Shown here one piece after another: positions 17,523 through 26,919 of a stretch of 64,000 nt of DNA (the first letter of the stretch is position 1; every line of letters starts with the position of its first letter). Where the stretch lies: contig NC_007350.1 in the NCBI RefSeq assembly GCF_000010125.1, forward strand, positions 2,170,001 through 2,234,000, read 5' to 3'. The translations under genes and the position numbers were made by a program. The notes below the pieces were generated by a model. The model saw nothing but the letters and a program-made list of their open reading frames with translations, was not told the DNA's origin and did not search any database. The DNA is from Staphylococcus saprophyticus subsp. saprophyticus ATCC 15305 = NCTC 7292. Lineage in GTDB: Bacteria > Bacillota > Bacilli > Staphylococcales > Staphylococcaceae.

Positions 17523-18512
17523 TTACTCAATAATTTCAACGCCTGTACTTATAATGTCACTTGCAATAATTTGATCTTTATCAAAAGATTTATGTAGAGC
17601 ATCAATAACTGCTTGTTGATTTTTCTTTTCTACTAAAATTTTCACATTAGGTCCTGCATCCATTGTAAAATAACATGGATAACCAGCTTTTCTACACTGA
17701 TCAACAATATCCATCGCAAGATAGCTATCCTCAACCATATAAGTAAATGGAGGTTGTGCACCTAAATTGGTAGCATGCATACGTAAACCATTAGCTTCAA
17801 TGACTTCACCCATTTGCATAAAGTCTTTTCGCTCAATCGCATGCTTAACTGACGCTATGTCTTCATCTACATGATTTAACCAATATTGATAAAAGCGAGA
17901 TGTATCACGTGTATGTGACATACCGGCACGACTCGATACTTTTTTTGTTTTATTATTAATAACTACAAAAATCATTGCCAACTCTTGTTCCCAATGATCT
18001 GCTTCAATGGGAAAACTGTACGATGATTCATCATCATGCCCTTTTTCCCATTCTACAAAGCCACCGTAGATGCTTCTTGATGCTGACCCAGAGCCTCTAC
18101 GTGCTAACCTAGATAATCCTTTACCCGTTAATCCAAGGTTTAAAGCCTTGTCACAAGCAGCTGCTAATGCGGCATACGCACTTGCTGATGATGCTAAACC
18201 AGCAGCAGTCGGAACATGATTGTCGCTCTCTATATATGCAAACATTGTTGTGCCTGATGTCGCTCTAACAATATCCATAAAACGACTAATTTTAGCTGAT
18301 TCACTTGCAGTAACTGTTTCACCATTTAGTATAAGTGTATCTTTCGTATAGCTCTCATCAAACGTAACTTTCGTTTCAGTATAAAAGCGTTCTAACGCAA
18401 CAGATAAACTATTATTCATTGGAATAATATATGTTTCGTCAGCCTTTCCCCAATACTTAATCAGTGCAATATTTGTATGTGCACGTGCCTTACCACTATT
18501 CACCAACTTCAT
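17523..18512 (-). CDS. mvaD: Mevalonate diphosphate decarboxylase
   Basis: The 329-residue GHMP-fold enzyme performs ATP-dependent decarboxylation to isopentenyl diphosphate. Diagnostic segments are NIALIKYWGKADE (residues 14-26), PTAAGLASSASAYAALA (about 106-122) and the catalytic Asp region FTMDAGPNVKIL (near 280). The start overlaps the mvaK1 stop by one base (TAATG), so translation is coupled. Size and motifs are typical. Confidence 0.97.
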   Translation of the reverse strand: MKLVNSGKARAHTNIALIKYWGKADETYIIPMNNSLSVALERFYTETKVTFDESYTKDTLILNGETVTASESAKISRFMDIVRATSGTTMFAYIESDNHVPTAAGLASSASAYAALAAACDKALNLGLTGKGLSRLARRGSGSASRSIYGGFVEWEKGHDDESSYSFPIEADHWEQELAMIFVVINNKTKKVSSRAGMSHTRDTSRFYQYWLNHVDEDIASVKHAIERKDFMQMGEVIEANGLRMHATNLGAQPPFTYMVEDSYLAMDIVDQCRKAGYPCYFTMDAGPNVKILVEKKNQQAVIDALHKSFDKDQIIASDIISTGVEIIE

Positions 18513-19435
18513 TACCCTCCTAAATATTCAATCCATGTATGATGCGCACCTAATTGCGTTGCACTTTCTGCAATACGCTTAGCTGTCTCTTCATTAGTTG
18601 CAAGTACAATCATACTTCCACCACGGCCACCGCCAGTTAGTTTACCTGCAATCGCACCTTGCGCCTTACTGGCATCTAATATTTCTTCTATTTTGTCATG
18701 ACTGACTGTAAGTGTTCTTAAATTTTTTTGACACAGATTAAACACCTTAGCTAATTGTTCAAAATTATGATGTTCAATTGATTCACTTGCTTCATGTACA
18801 AGTTTACCAATATGTTCAACATATTGCAGATATGTACTATCACCTTCACATAATTGGTGTACATCTTCAACAGCTTGTTTAGTAGAACCTCGAACACCAG
18901 TATCGATAACTACCATATAACCATTTAAATCTAAAGGTTTCAATGTTGTAACCTTACCTTGTTTGAACCATACGGGTTTATTTGAGACGATTGTTTGTGT
19001 ATCTATACCACTCGGCTTACCGTGAGCAATGCGTTCAGCCCAATTTGCTTCTTCTATTAACATTTCATCCGATAGTGGCTCATCCAAATAATCAAAACTT
19101 GCACGCACAAAAGCGACTGCCATCGCAGCACTAGAACCTAATCCTCTAGAAGGTGGCAAGTTCGTATCGATTGAAACTTTAATAGGCGTCGCTATCTTAT
19201 ATTTTTCAATAAAACGTGTAATCACTGCTTTCAAATGCTCTGGTGCCTTTTGTAATTCTCCATCGTATACATCACTTTTTATATATGAAGCGTTTGTTGT
19301 CTCTAGAGATTCTATTTTCGCTTTAACTTTTCCAGTTGTAAATGGAATTGCAATAGCTGGTTCGCCAAATGTAACAGCATGTTCGCCTATTAAAATTACC
19401 TTTCCATTCGCTTCCCCGTATCCTTGTTGTGCCAT
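18512..19435 (-). CDS. mvaK1: Mevalonate kinase
   Basis: The 307-residue GHMP kinase phosphorylates mevalonate, the first committed step of the operon. Motifs are GKVILIGEHAVTFGEP (near residue 11), PPSRGLGSSAAMAVA (near 100) and KLTGGGRGGSMI (near 270). The ATG at 19435 is preceded by AAAGGTG nine bases upstream; a GTG at 19447 is part of that ribosome site and is rejected. It is first gene of mvaK1-mvaD-mvaK2; the 540-base upstream interval must hold the promoter. Confidence 0.96.
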   Translation of the reverse strand: MAQQGYGEANGKVILIGEHAVTFGEPAIAIPFTTGKVKAKIESLETTNASYIKSDVYDGELQKAPEHLKAVITRFIEKYKIATPIKVSIDTNLPPSRGLGSSAAMAVAFVRASFDYLDEPLSDEMLIEEANWAERIAHGKPSGIDTQTIVSNKPVWFKQGKVTTLKPLDLNGYMVVIDTGVRGSTKQAVEDVHQLCEGDSTYLQYVEHIGKLVHEASESIEHHNFEQLAKVFNLCQKNLRTLTVSHDKIEEILDASKAQGAIAGKLTGGGRGGSMIVLATNEETAKRIAESATQLGAHHTWIEYLGG

Positions 19436-19447
19436 ATTTTCAATCAC

Positions 19448-19979
19448 CTTTAGTATTTTCTTTAATTTTATATTTTCTGTGTACTACACCTTTTTTGTGT
19501 ATACCCGCATTCTAATTCTGCTTATGCAATGAACTATATTCCCTGGGAAATAAACTGTTTTCACAGCGTTCATTAACGATGCCTCGCTTAATTATTTAAA
19601 GCATCTTTAATATTCATTCTAAAACAATCGTTCTTTTTCTATTTTTGCACATACCATTACACATTATCTCATAAATTTCATATATTACCATACGACTCTA
19701 GTCATAGATGCATTATTTTAGCAAAGGACTTGAAATTAATGATTCAAATGCTCTGTAAATCGTTGTTACAAAAAGTTAACACCAGCTACTAATTATTTTC
19801 AATACTTCCCTATTATAAAACGCACTAGCCATATATTCAAAAAACTCACGTTAAATTCAAGGAATTTTATTAGTACTGCATTTTTTAACCATACTTTCAC
19901 TATATTACTTATTTCATTTCTATAATTCAACAGATATAAAAATCCATTACCACAAATTATGCTGAAATCCGCAAAACAA
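19448..19979. other. Gene-free interval upstream of mvaK1
   Basis: About 530 bases without a credible gene. The only clear structure is a near-perfect 16-base palindrome around TATTCCCTGGGAAATA (about 19538-19553), 100 bases upstream of mvaK1. No promoter could be assigned with confidence. Confidence 0.5.
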
Positions 19980-20026
19980 AAAGAACAGGTGAATTACTTC
20001 GATTTGAAGTATCTCACCTGTTCTTT
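19980..20026 (-). terminator. Terminator of the pta-lipL operon
   Basis: Arms of 21 bases (19980-20000 and 20006-20026) pair with two mismatches; core AAAGAACAGGTGA / TCACCTGTTCTTT. T-rich on the minus strand. Confidence 0.88.
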
Positions 20027-20034
20027 AATTAACG

Positions 20035-20871
20035 TCAATCCATAGAGCGGTTTATTTTCGCATTACGTTCAATCATTTTTTCAAAATAACCTTCATAACT
20101 TAACCATTCTTCATCGGTAATAGGGTTCATATTCAGACGGCCACCTAAATCTTTAATTGCGTATAATAATTGAAACATGACATCTTGCACAGTAATCGTT
20201 CTGCCTAATAATGTTTCAAGCGAGGCCATGCATTGCGGTTCAATGTCAGGGTATGTGAATTTTGTTTCTTCACCTTGTAACGCACGCGCATAAAATGATT
20301 TCATCATATCAGCACGTTCACTACCATCACCTTCCACACAGAGATAAACTTGCACTGCTATTCCACCACGGACGCGTCTTTGAGAAATACCAGCAAATTT
20401 CTTACCATTAATACTCAAATCAAATTTACCGGGACAATAGGATCTTTCGATTTCATGTGTGTCGATATCTACATCTTCATCTTCAAACATTTTTGCAATT
20501 AATAAATACATTACAGTAAAAGCTTCATCAATGGTAATATCATGTTTACCTTTAAAGAGCAGCGATATATTAAGTACGCCTTGATCTAATACAACACCAA
20601 GACCTCCAGAATTTCTAACGATTGCATTGTAACCGCGCTCTTCTGTGAGGTAGCGAATCCCCTCTTGTAAATGAGGCAATCTTGAATCATGGATCCCCAG
20701 TATAACAGTATGCTGATGTACCCACGTTCGAACTACACTACACGATAAATCTTTTCCAACACTTTCTGAAAAAGTATCATCAAATGCAAAAGACTGCATT
20801 GGTTCTAATCCTGAGGAATGATCAATATAACGCCAATCTATACCATTAAAATATTTACTTGCTAAATCCAT
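20035..20871 (-). CDS. lipL: Octanoyl/lipoyl amidotransferase LipL
   Basis: The 278-residue member of the biotin/lipoate ligase fold has the signature IVRNSGGLGVVLDQGVLNISL (near 80) and a catalytic-cysteine region ERSYCPGKFDLSINGKKFAGISQRR (near 145-170). In Bacillus and Staphylococcus, LipL moves octanoyl or lipoyl groups from GcvH to the E2 subunits of 2-oxoacid dehydrogenases. A lipoate ligase would look similar, but the SYCPG cysteine favours LipL. Its start overlaps the pta stop by one base, linking acyl transfer with acetyl-phosphate metabolism. Confidence 0.9.
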   Translation of the reverse strand: MDLASKYFNGIDWRYIDHSSGLEPMQSFAFDDTFSESVGKDLSCSVVRTWVHQHTVILGIHDSRLPHLQEGIRYLTEERGYNAIVRNSGGLGVVLDQGVLNISLLFKGKHDITIDEAFTVMYLLIAKMFEDEDVDIDTHEIERSYCPGKFDLSINGKKFAGISQRRVRGGIAVQVYLCVEGDGSERADMMKSFYARALQGEETKFTYPDIEPQCMASLETLLGRTITVQDVMFQLLYAIKDLGGRLNMNPITDEEWLSYEGYFEKMIERNAKINRSMD

Positions 20872-21857
20872 TATTGCAATGATTGTGCTGCAGTAATGAT
20901 TGATAAATTATACACGTCTTCTTTAGAACAGCCACGTGATAAATCATTCACTGGAGAATTAAGACCTTGTAATACTGGACCTACTGCATCAAATCCGCCT
21001 AAACGTTGTGCAATTTTGTAACCAATATTACCTGCTTCTAAGCTTGGGAATACGAATACATTTGCATCGCCTTGAATTTTTGCATCAGGTGCTTTTTTCT
21101 TAGCAACTTCAGGTACAATTGCTGCGTCAAATTGGAATTCACCATCTACAACAACATCTTCTAAATGATCTGCTTCAATTTTCTCTTGAGCTAAGTTAAC
21201 AGCAGTTGCAACTTTTTCAACATCGTCAGATTTTGCAGAACCTTTAGTTGAGAAGCTTAACATTGCAACGCGTGGTGACATGCCAAAGCTTTTAGCAGAT
21301 TTTGCACTTTCCACAGCTATTTCTGCTAAATCTTGTGCTTCAAGTGTTGGATTGATTGCACAATCTCCAAAGATATATTGTTTATCGTCTTTAATCATGA
21401 AGAAAATACCAGAAGTTTTAGAGACACCTGGTTTTGTTTTGATGATTTGTAACGCTGGACGTACCGTATCACCAGTTGAATGTGCCGCACCACTTACTAA
21501 ACCTTCTGCTTTACCAGTATAAACAAGCATTGTCCCAAAGTAGTTAACATCTTTCAACATCTCTTGCGCTTGTTCTTCAGTCGCTTTACCTTTACGGCGT
21601 TCAACAAATGCAGTAACAAGTTCTTGTTTCAATTCGCTTGTTTCTGGGTCAATGATTTCTAAATCTGAAATTTCTAAACCTTTATCACTAGCTAAGGCTT
21701 TGATGTTCGATTCATTTCCTAATAATATAGGAGAAACATAATCAGTACCTTGTAATTGTGTTGCCGCTTCTAATACGCGCTCGTCTTCACCTTCTGGTAA
21801 AACGATTTTCACGTTTTTTCCCGTAAGTTTTTCTTGTAATACATCTAATAAAGTCAT
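20871..21857 (-). CDS. pta: Phosphate acetyltransferase
   Basis: The 328-residue enzyme interconverts acetyl-CoA and acetyl-phosphate; with acetate kinase it yields ATP on overflow metabolism. Short-form Pta landmarks are KIVLPEGEDERVLEAA near residue 18, VSGAAHSTGDTVRPALQIIKT near 130, and SLEAGNIGYKIAQRLGG..GPVLQGLNSPVNDLSRG near the C terminus. ATG 21857 has GAGGAGG ahead; a TTG 15 bases upstream overlaps the ribosome site. It is first in pta-lipL and divergent from hemQ. Confidence 0.96.
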   Translation of the reverse strand: MTLLDVLQEKLTGKNVKIVLPEGEDERVLEAATQLQGTDYVSPILLGNESNIKALASDKGLEISDLEIIDPETSELKQELVTAFVERRKGKATEEQAQEMLKDVNYFGTMLVYTGKAEGLVSGAAHSTGDTVRPALQIIKTKPGVSKTSGIFFMIKDDKQYIFGDCAINPTLEAQDLAEIAVESAKSAKSFGMSPRVAMLSFSTKGSAKSDDVEKVATAVNLAQEKIEADHLEDVVVDGEFQFDAAIVPEVAKKKAPDAKIQGDANVFVFPSLEAGNIGYKIAQRLGGFDAVGPVLQGLNSPVNDLSRGCSKEDVYNLSIITAAQSLQ

Positions 21858-22032
21858 TAGGGGCCTCCTCAAATTTCTTTTCTTAATTATTTTACGTTTT
21901 TCATTATACGTTATTCTTTCTTAGAATTCCATGTCACCAATTTGTAATCATTTACTTATGTTTTAAGTGTTCCTTTATGGTAGAATTTTGTAGTGAAGAC
22001 ATAGAATTTTTCATGAAAAAGGAGCGATTTAA

Positions 22033-22782
22033 ATGCCACAAGCACCAGAAACGTTAGATGGATGGTATAGTTTACATTTATTATACGCTATTGATTGGTC
22101 AAGTTTACGCTTAGTTCCAACAGAAGAGCGTCAAACAATCGTAGATGAATTACAAACATTTTTAAATAAACATGAAGAAGCGCGTACAAATCACGTAGGT
22201 GATCATGCTTTTTATAATATTACAGGTCAAAAAGCAGATATTCTTTTATGGGCATTGCGTCCAGAAATGAAAGATTTAAATGCTTTTGAAAACGAATTTA
22301 ATAAATTGAAAATTGCAGATTTCTTAATTCCAACCTATTCTTATGTATCAATCATCGAATTAGGTAATTATCTTGCAGGAAAATCTGACGAAGATCCTTA
22401 TGAAAATCCACACATCAAACCTAGATTATTCCCAGAATTACCACAATCTGAATATATTTGTTTCTATCCTATGGATAAACGTCGTAATGAAACTTATAAC
22501 TGGTATATGTTACCGTTAGAAAAACGCCAAGAATTAATGTATGCTCACGGTAAAATAGGTAGACAATATGCTGGTAAAATCAAACAATTCATCACTGGTT
22601 CAGTGGGCTTTGATGATTTTGAGTGGGGTGTCACTTTATTTGCAGATGATCCATTACAATTCAAAAAAATTGTTTATGAAATGAGATTCGATGAAACAAC
22701 TGCACGTTATGGCGACTTCGGCAGCTTTTATGTAGGTCATATCGTGACTAAAGATAACTTACAAGATTTATTTGCTTTATAA
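22033..22782 (+). CDS. hemQ: Coproheme decarboxylase (HemQ)
   Basis: The 249-residue member of the chlorite-dismutase-like family performs the last step of the Gram-positive coproporphyrin-dependent heme pathway, turning coproheme into heme b with peroxide. Visible landmarks: [27 protein letters not shown], which contains the reactive Tyr (NWYM) and the axial His (AHGK), and the [12 protein letters not shown] strand. AAAAGGAG precedes the ATG. The gene is divergent from pta and ends in a terminator at 22817. Older annotations call it chlorite dismutase. Confidence 0.96.
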   Translation: MPQAPETLDGWYSLHLLYAIDWSSLRLVPTEERQTIVDELQTFLNKHEEARTNHVGDHAFYNITGQKADILLWALRPEMKDLNAFENEFNKLKIADFLIPTYSYVSIIELGNYLAGKSDEDPYENPHIKPRLFPELPQSEYICFYPMDKRRNETYNWYMLPLEKRQELMYAHGKIGRQYAGKIKQFITGSVGFDDFEWGVTLFADDPLQFKKIVYEMRFDETTARYGDFGSFYVGHIVTKDNLQDLFAL

Positions 22783-22816
22783 AATCATTCAATGGATTTA
22801 TCATATTTCTCAAACT

Positions 22817-22853
22817 AAAGAAGGTAGCGGCAATTAATGTCGCTACCTTCTTT
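22817..22853 (+). terminator. Terminator of hemQ
   Basis: AAAGAAGGTAGCG pairs perfectly with CGCTACCTTCTTT; loop of 11 bases. Confidence 0.88.
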
Positions 22854-22957
22854 ATATATATTTTCACACATCTTCTCAATTTCCGATGTACACGTGTTAT
22901 CAATTCACTTTAATCATAAAAAGAATTCTCAAATTTTATTAAGTGTGAATCAGCGCA

Positions 22958-23104
22958 ATAAACAAAGGCACGCTCATCACATAAATAAGTGTGCCTTTGT
23001 TGAATGTAGTGTGTTTGGGAGAACTTTTAATCACTACTTAATTTAATATTAACTGTTGTATATTGTCGCTACTCAATACATGTCTGTAACAGTTAACTAA
23101 TACT
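22958..23104 (-). ncRNA. rsaA: Small regulatory RNA RsaA (probable orthologue)
   Basis: On the minus strand a transcript starting near 23101 and ending at the hairpin 22961-23001 (AACAAAGGCAC / GTGCCTTTGTT) would be about 145 bases, the known size of S. aureus RsaA. As I recall, RsaA also lies between hemQ and the thrE-like gene. A 9-base-pair stem (TTAACTGTT / AACAGTTAA) and a second stem (GTAGTG / CACTAC) are visible; the loop of the latter shows GTTCTCCCAAA, the unpaired UCCC type of S. aureus small RNAs. A SigB-like promoter lies just upstream. RsaA represses mgrA translation in S. aureus. Position, size, structure and promoter agree; identity is not proved by alignment. Confidence 0.75.
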
Positions 23105-23107
23105 ATT

Positions 23108-23132
23108 TTAACCTATTTGAAATATTTGAAAC
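23108..23132 (-). promoter_or_regulatory. Candidate SigB promoter of the RsaA candidate
   Basis: On the minus strand GTTTCA (23132-23127), 13 bases, then GGTTAA (23113-23108), one mismatch from the GTTTww-N12-15-gGGwAw pattern of staphylococcal SigB promoters. The start point would be about 23101. Confidence 0.6.
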
Positions 23133-23313
23133 ATAAATGTATTGACTTAATTGCACAAAATACAGTTTCCCTTCATTTAAGCACTTGTTCCAATTCAAAT
23201 AACAAATAACGATCATAAAGTGTTACAATAAAAAATATTACTTTAGCAACTTATACTCAACCTGTAGGCAGTGATTGTCAGGGTTGCTCAAATAAATATT
23301 AATTGGTGATTAA

Positions 23314-24090
23314 ATGACAATATATAATCAAGCTATAGAAAGTTATGATGAAAAGATGGCAAAAGATGTCATCATGTTAGCAGGAAGAATATTATTAGAA
23401 TCTGGTGCAGAAGGCTCTCGAGTAGAAGATACGATGACACGCATCGCTATCACTTTGGGACACAAAGAAAGTAATAGCTTTGTTACAAATACCGTTATCA
23501 ACTTCATGCTTCATGATGAGTCATATCCACGTATGTATAGAATTAGAACGCGCGATACGAATTTACACCGCATTTCCAGAACAAATGGCATTTCTAGACG
23601 TTTGGCGCTCGGTGACATTTCTTTAGAAGATGCATTTCAAGAACTTCAAAAAATATATCAAGAACAAAGTATAAAAAACCACTACCTTTTTTATAAATTC
23701 ATTGCTGCTGCCGTCATATCTGTCAGTTTTTTATATTTACAAGGCGGCCATTTAACTGATGTATTAACAGCGTTATTAGCTGGTTCCTTCGGTTATATTG
23801 TAGTCGAAATATTACAACAAAAATTGCATGCCCAATTTATCCCTGAATTTATGGGCGCATTAGTTATTGGATTAGTCACCATTATCGGTCATAATCTCAT
23901 ACCCGGTGGTTCAATTTCTACCATTATAATTGCAGCAGTCATGCCTATTGTACCTGGTGTATTAATTACAAACGCAATTCAAGATTTGTTTGGCGGTCAT
24001 ATGTTAATGTTTACCACCAAATCATTAGAGGCGCTCGTTACTGCATTCGGTATTGGAGCTGGCGTTAGTACAGTACTTATTATATTTTAG
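23314..24090 (+). CDS. Threonine/serine exporter ThrE, N-terminal component
   Basis: The 258-residue product has a cytoplasmic N part with the ThrE signature LAGRILLESGAEGSRVEDTM (residues 20-39) and RTNGISRRLALGDISL (near 92). About five membrane helices follow (residues 120-258), including GGSISTIIIAAVMPIVPGVLI. Two-gene ThrE systems split the single ThrE chain of Corynebacterium into this DUF1212 part and a small DUF3815 part, encoded five bases downstream. Together they export threonine and serine. A weak GGTGATT site precedes the ATG. Confidence 0.88.
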   Translation: MTIYNQAIESYDEKMAKDVIMLAGRILLESGAEGSRVEDTMTRIAITLGHKESNSFVTNTVINFMLHDESYPRMYRIRTRDTNLHRISRTNGISRRLALGDISLEDAFQELQKIYQEQSIKNHYLFYKFIAAAVISVSFLYLQGGHLTDVLTALLAGSFGYIVVEILQQKLHAQFIPEFMGALVIGLVTIIGHNLIPGGSISTIIIAAVMPIVPGVLITNAIQDLFGGHMLMFTTKSLEALVTAFGIGAGVSTVLIIF

Positions 24091-24101
24091 GAGTTATGTC
24101 T

Positions 24102-24554
24102 ATGTTTTGGATATTAAATTTTATATTTAGTTATACCGCTTCCCTATTCTTCGGCGTTATATTTGATGTCCCAAAACGCTTATATAACACGGTAGGTATC
24201 GTAGGTGCATGCGGTTGGATGGTCTATACCATATTTTTCGATGGTTTAAATACACATACAATTTATTCAAGTTTCTTTGGTAGTCTTGCATTAGGCTGCT
24301 TAAGTCATATTATGGCACGCTCTAAAAAAGAACCTGTCATCATTTTTATGATTCCCGGTATTATTCCACTCGTACCTGGTGGTTTAGCATTTGATGCTAC
24401 GAAAAATTTAGTACTTTTAGAATTTAGTAAAGCCATTAATACAATGCTTGAAGTAACGCTTATTGCTGGTGCTATCGCCTTAGGTCTACTTTTTGCAGAT
24501 CAAATTTCTAAACTAATTATTTCAGGTACAAAAATACGTAAAAAAAGAATCTAA
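24102..24554 (+). CDS. Threonine/serine exporter ThrE, C-terminal component (DUF3815)
   Basis: The 150-residue membrane protein has about five helices and the GIIPLVPGGLAFDATKN motif (near 87-103), which parallels the MPIVPG motif of the partner, as expected for the repeated halves of ThrE. Of two close ATG codons, 24102 is eight bases from AGGAG; the one at 24096 is too near. It is cotranscribed with the N-terminal component, and the pair ends at a terminator at 24568. Confidence 0.87.
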   Translation: MFWILNFIFSYTASLFFGVIFDVPKRLYNTVGIVGACGWMVYTIFFDGLNTHTIYSSFFGSLALGCLSHIMARSKKEPVIIFMIPGIIPLVPGGLAFDATKNLVLLEFSKAINTMLEVTLIAGAIALGLLFADQISKLIISGTKIRKKRI

Positions 24555-24567
24555 TATTTATATAAAT

Positions 24568-24603
24568 AGCCACACATGCGTTGAAAAGAGTGCATGTGTG
24601 GCT
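24568..24603. terminator. Bidirectional terminator between thrE genes and the MFS exporter
   Basis: AGCCACACATGC pairs perfectly with GCATGTGTGGCT, with AT-rich flanks on both sides. Confidence 0.88.
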
Positions 24604-24670
24604 TATTTTATTAAAAATTTATTATAAATTCATTTAGTCATAAATTATTAGCTATCAAAACCTATATGTT

Positions 24671-26098
24671 TCATTTATGACACAGATTCTTCTGCAAACT
24701 GTGATTTATTATCTTTTGATGGATAAACCAAGCTGGTAACAATAACACTACAAGTGCAATAACCGCAACTGAAAATCCAGCATGATATGCAGTTAATTCA
24801 TTTGGTATATTAACAGACATTGAATGTATGACTGTTGCAACAACTGTTGCAATAAGTGCAGAACCAAAGCTAGAACCAATATTCTCTATAATATTAATTC
24901 CTACGCCAGCTTCCGATAATTGTTCAATTTCTAATCCATAATATGCAGAACTTGTCAGAGGTAACATTACGCCACCAACTGCACAACCTCTTATAAATAA
25001 GATTAGCCCAATCCAAACGCTTTGCGTATGACCAGAAATAAACATAAATGAAACAGATGTTATGAGTACAACCATCGTACTGATAAGTACAATGTTTCTA
25101 CCTCCATACTTGTCTATAATTTTACCAATTAAAGGACGTGTAATTAGCATACCTAATCCTTGTGGCATTAACATAATCGCTGTTTCAATTGCATTGAAAT
25201 GCTGAAAACGTTGAAAGAATAAAGGCAATATAATCATTGGACCTAATATGGCAACATTAGCTAGAAATAATCCTAAACTACAAGCAAAAAAATTACGAGA
25301 TTTAAATAAATTTGTCGGTAAGACCGTATTGTACTGTTTCATACGATTATAAATAATATAAACTATTATACAGATAACCCCAATGGTCATATTGATATAC
25401 GTCACAGGATTATTAAACGAACCAAACTTGGATGCTTGTACTAAACCATAGAGTAACGTCACACTTATCAAAGCCAAATTAATGACACCTATATAATCTA
25501 ATTTCTTTTCTTTATTAACTGGATTAAAGTCAGGCAATTTTTTAATCATAATAGGTACAGCAATAATCGTCACAAATATATTTATAAAAAATATCCATTG
25601 CCATGTTGCAAAATGTATAATCAAACCTCCCAGTACAGGTCCCAAAATTGGTCCTAATATCATAGGTGTACTAACAATTGCAATGACTCTACCGATATAC
25701 TTTTGACCTGCGATCAATACTAGCATCGTAGACATCAATGTCGTTATCACACCTGCACTAAAGCCTTGCAATAATCTAAAACTAATAAACGTTACTATAT
25801 TCGAACTCAATCCTGTTGCCAATGAAGTTATCCCAAAGCCAACGACTGCTGAAATAAAAACTCGCTTACTATTAAATTGATTCATTAACCAACCAGATAT
25901 AGGTACTGCGATGGCCAATGCAAGCAGATAACCCGTCACACCCCACTGTATTATACTTAACGTAGTGTGAAAGTCCTGAGTTAAATCTTTAATTGCAATA
26001 TTGATCATTGTGGCATCAAGCATCGGTGTAATCGCACCGAGCGCTATTGCCCAAGCAGCAATCATTATATTTGTAGGTATTTTATCTATAGATTTCAC
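24671..26098 (-). CDS. Major facilitator drug exporter, DHA2 (EmrB/QacA) family, 14 helices
   Basis: The 475-residue protein has 14 hydrophobic segments, an LDATMINIAI motif after helix 1 and GRVIAIVSTPMILGPILGPVLGG (antiporter motif C, helix 5). The family exports cationic drugs or dyes by proton antiport. I choose GTG 26098: AAAGGAG lies nine bases upstream, and a good promoter (26133-26161) with two operators sits just before it, so an upstream extension to 26203 would lie outside the mRNA. A MarR regulator is encoded next, in the same direction. The substrate is unknown. Confidence 0.88.
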   Translation of the reverse strand: MKSIDKIPTNIMIAAWAIALGAITPMLDATMINIAIKDLTQDFHTTLSIIQWGVTGYLLALAIAVPISGWLMNQFNSKRVFISAVVGFGITSLATGLSSNIVTFISFRLLQGFSAGVITTLMSTMLVLIAGQKYIGRVIAIVSTPMILGPILGPVLGGLIIHFATWQWIFFINIFVTIIAVPIMIKKLPDFNPVNKEKKLDYIGVINLALISVTLLYGLVQASKFGSFNNPVTYINMTIGVICIIVYIIYNRMKQYNTVLPTNLFKSRNFFACSLGLFLANVAILGPMIILPLFFQRFQHFNAIETAIMLMPQGLGMLITRPLIGKIIDKYGGRNIVLISTMVVLITSVSFMFISGHTQSVWIGLILFIRGCAVGGVMLPLTSSAYYGLEIEQLSEAGVGINIIENIGSSFGSALIATVVATVIHSMSVNIPNELTAYHAGFSVAVIALVVLLLPAWFIHQKIINHSLQKNLCHK

Positions 26099-26111
26099 GT
26101 ATTCATTCTCC

Positions 26112-26166
26112 TTTTGTTTCTTCGTCAACAAAATACTACTCACTTTTTGTTTCCTTGTCAACAAAA
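26112..26166 (-). promoter_or_regulatory. Promoter with two tandem 22-base operators before the MFS exporter
   Basis: Two near-identical imperfect palindromes, TTTTGTT-N7-AAACAAAA on the minus strand, lie at 26145-26166 and 26112-26133, centres 33 bases apart. Within them are TTGACA (26161-26156), a 17-base spacer and TAGTAT (26138-26133). The distal copy covers the -35 box and the proximal copy the start point. The layout fits repression by the MarR protein encoded at 26318. Confidence 0.75.
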
Positions 26167-26317
26167 TTTTTACGCAGCTATCTATAAATCGTTCCCCTAC
26201 CATTTACTCAAGCATTATTGCCTAGTTTTTCCTAAGCAACCTTGCTCATTTAAGTAATACTTGTATAGTTTTGCTTATATCGCTTTGCCTAATTACTGGT
26301 TTTCAGTCATTTTCTAT

Positions 26318-26776
26318 TTAATTTTCTTTATCGTTTATTTCCTTATCCAAATGTGCATTGTATTGATTTAAAAAAGTCATCATAGCTTTATATTGATCAT
26401 CTGTCATTGTATCAAAGACTTGTGCATCACGTTCTTTAAACTCTTTGTGTAACTGTTCGTGTATATCAAATGCTATGCGCCCTTTGTCCGTTAATTTAAA
26501 GTAAACTTCTTTTTTATTATCAGGATTTTTATAAGTAACAATTGCATCTTTTTGAATTAATTTTTTTGTTAATTTGCTAATTGCGCCTCGTGTCATAAAT
26601 AATGTTTGCGCAAGTTGGCTCACATTAGGATGCACACTTTTTTCAATTGCTTCAATACAATGTATTTCAGTCGATGTATATCCTTTTAGGCGTGCTTCCA
26701 TTACAGGTTTATTGAGCCAAACGATTTTATCATATACATTTTTTATATTCGTTAGTAATAAATCCTCTTTATTCAT
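26318..26776 (-). CDS. MarR family transcriptional regulator
   Basis: The 152-residue winged-helix protein has a recognition helix in VSQLAQTLFMTRGAISKLTKKLIQKDAIVTYKNPDNKKEVYFKLTDKG, the standard MarR core. It probably represses the exporter gene downstream (24671), at the tandem palindromes. ATG 26776 is preceded by AGGAG nine bases upstream; an in-frame start 39 bases earlier has no such site. The gap of 220 bases to the exporter holds the exporter's own promoter, so the two need not share an mRNA. Confidence 0.9.
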   Translation of the reverse strand: MNKEDLLLTNIKNVYDKIVWLNKPVMEARLKGYTSTEIHCIEAIEKSVHPNVSQLAQTLFMTRGAISKLTKKLIQKDAIVTYKNPDNKKEVYFKLTDKGRIAFDIHEQLHKEFKERDAQVFDTMTDDQYKAMMTFLNQYNAHLDKEINDKEN

Positions 26777-26919
26777 AAATTGATCTCCTATACTTGATAC
26801 ATTACTCTTTCTCAAAACGTTCTAATCTATAGCAACGGTTAAATATATTATGACTAATATCAATTTTAATTAAAAGTATTTTTTTGAATTTCTACCTTTT
26901 TATAGATTTAACCCAATAA

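Noticed and set aside
23314..24554. Frameshifted single thrE gene
   Set aside because: The two parts each have their own start and ribosome site, and split ThrE pairs are common in Firmicutes.
24671..26203. Longer MFS protein starting at 26203
   Set aside because: The extra 35 residues lie upstream of the likely transcription start (about 26126) and contain the tandem operator sequence translated as protein.
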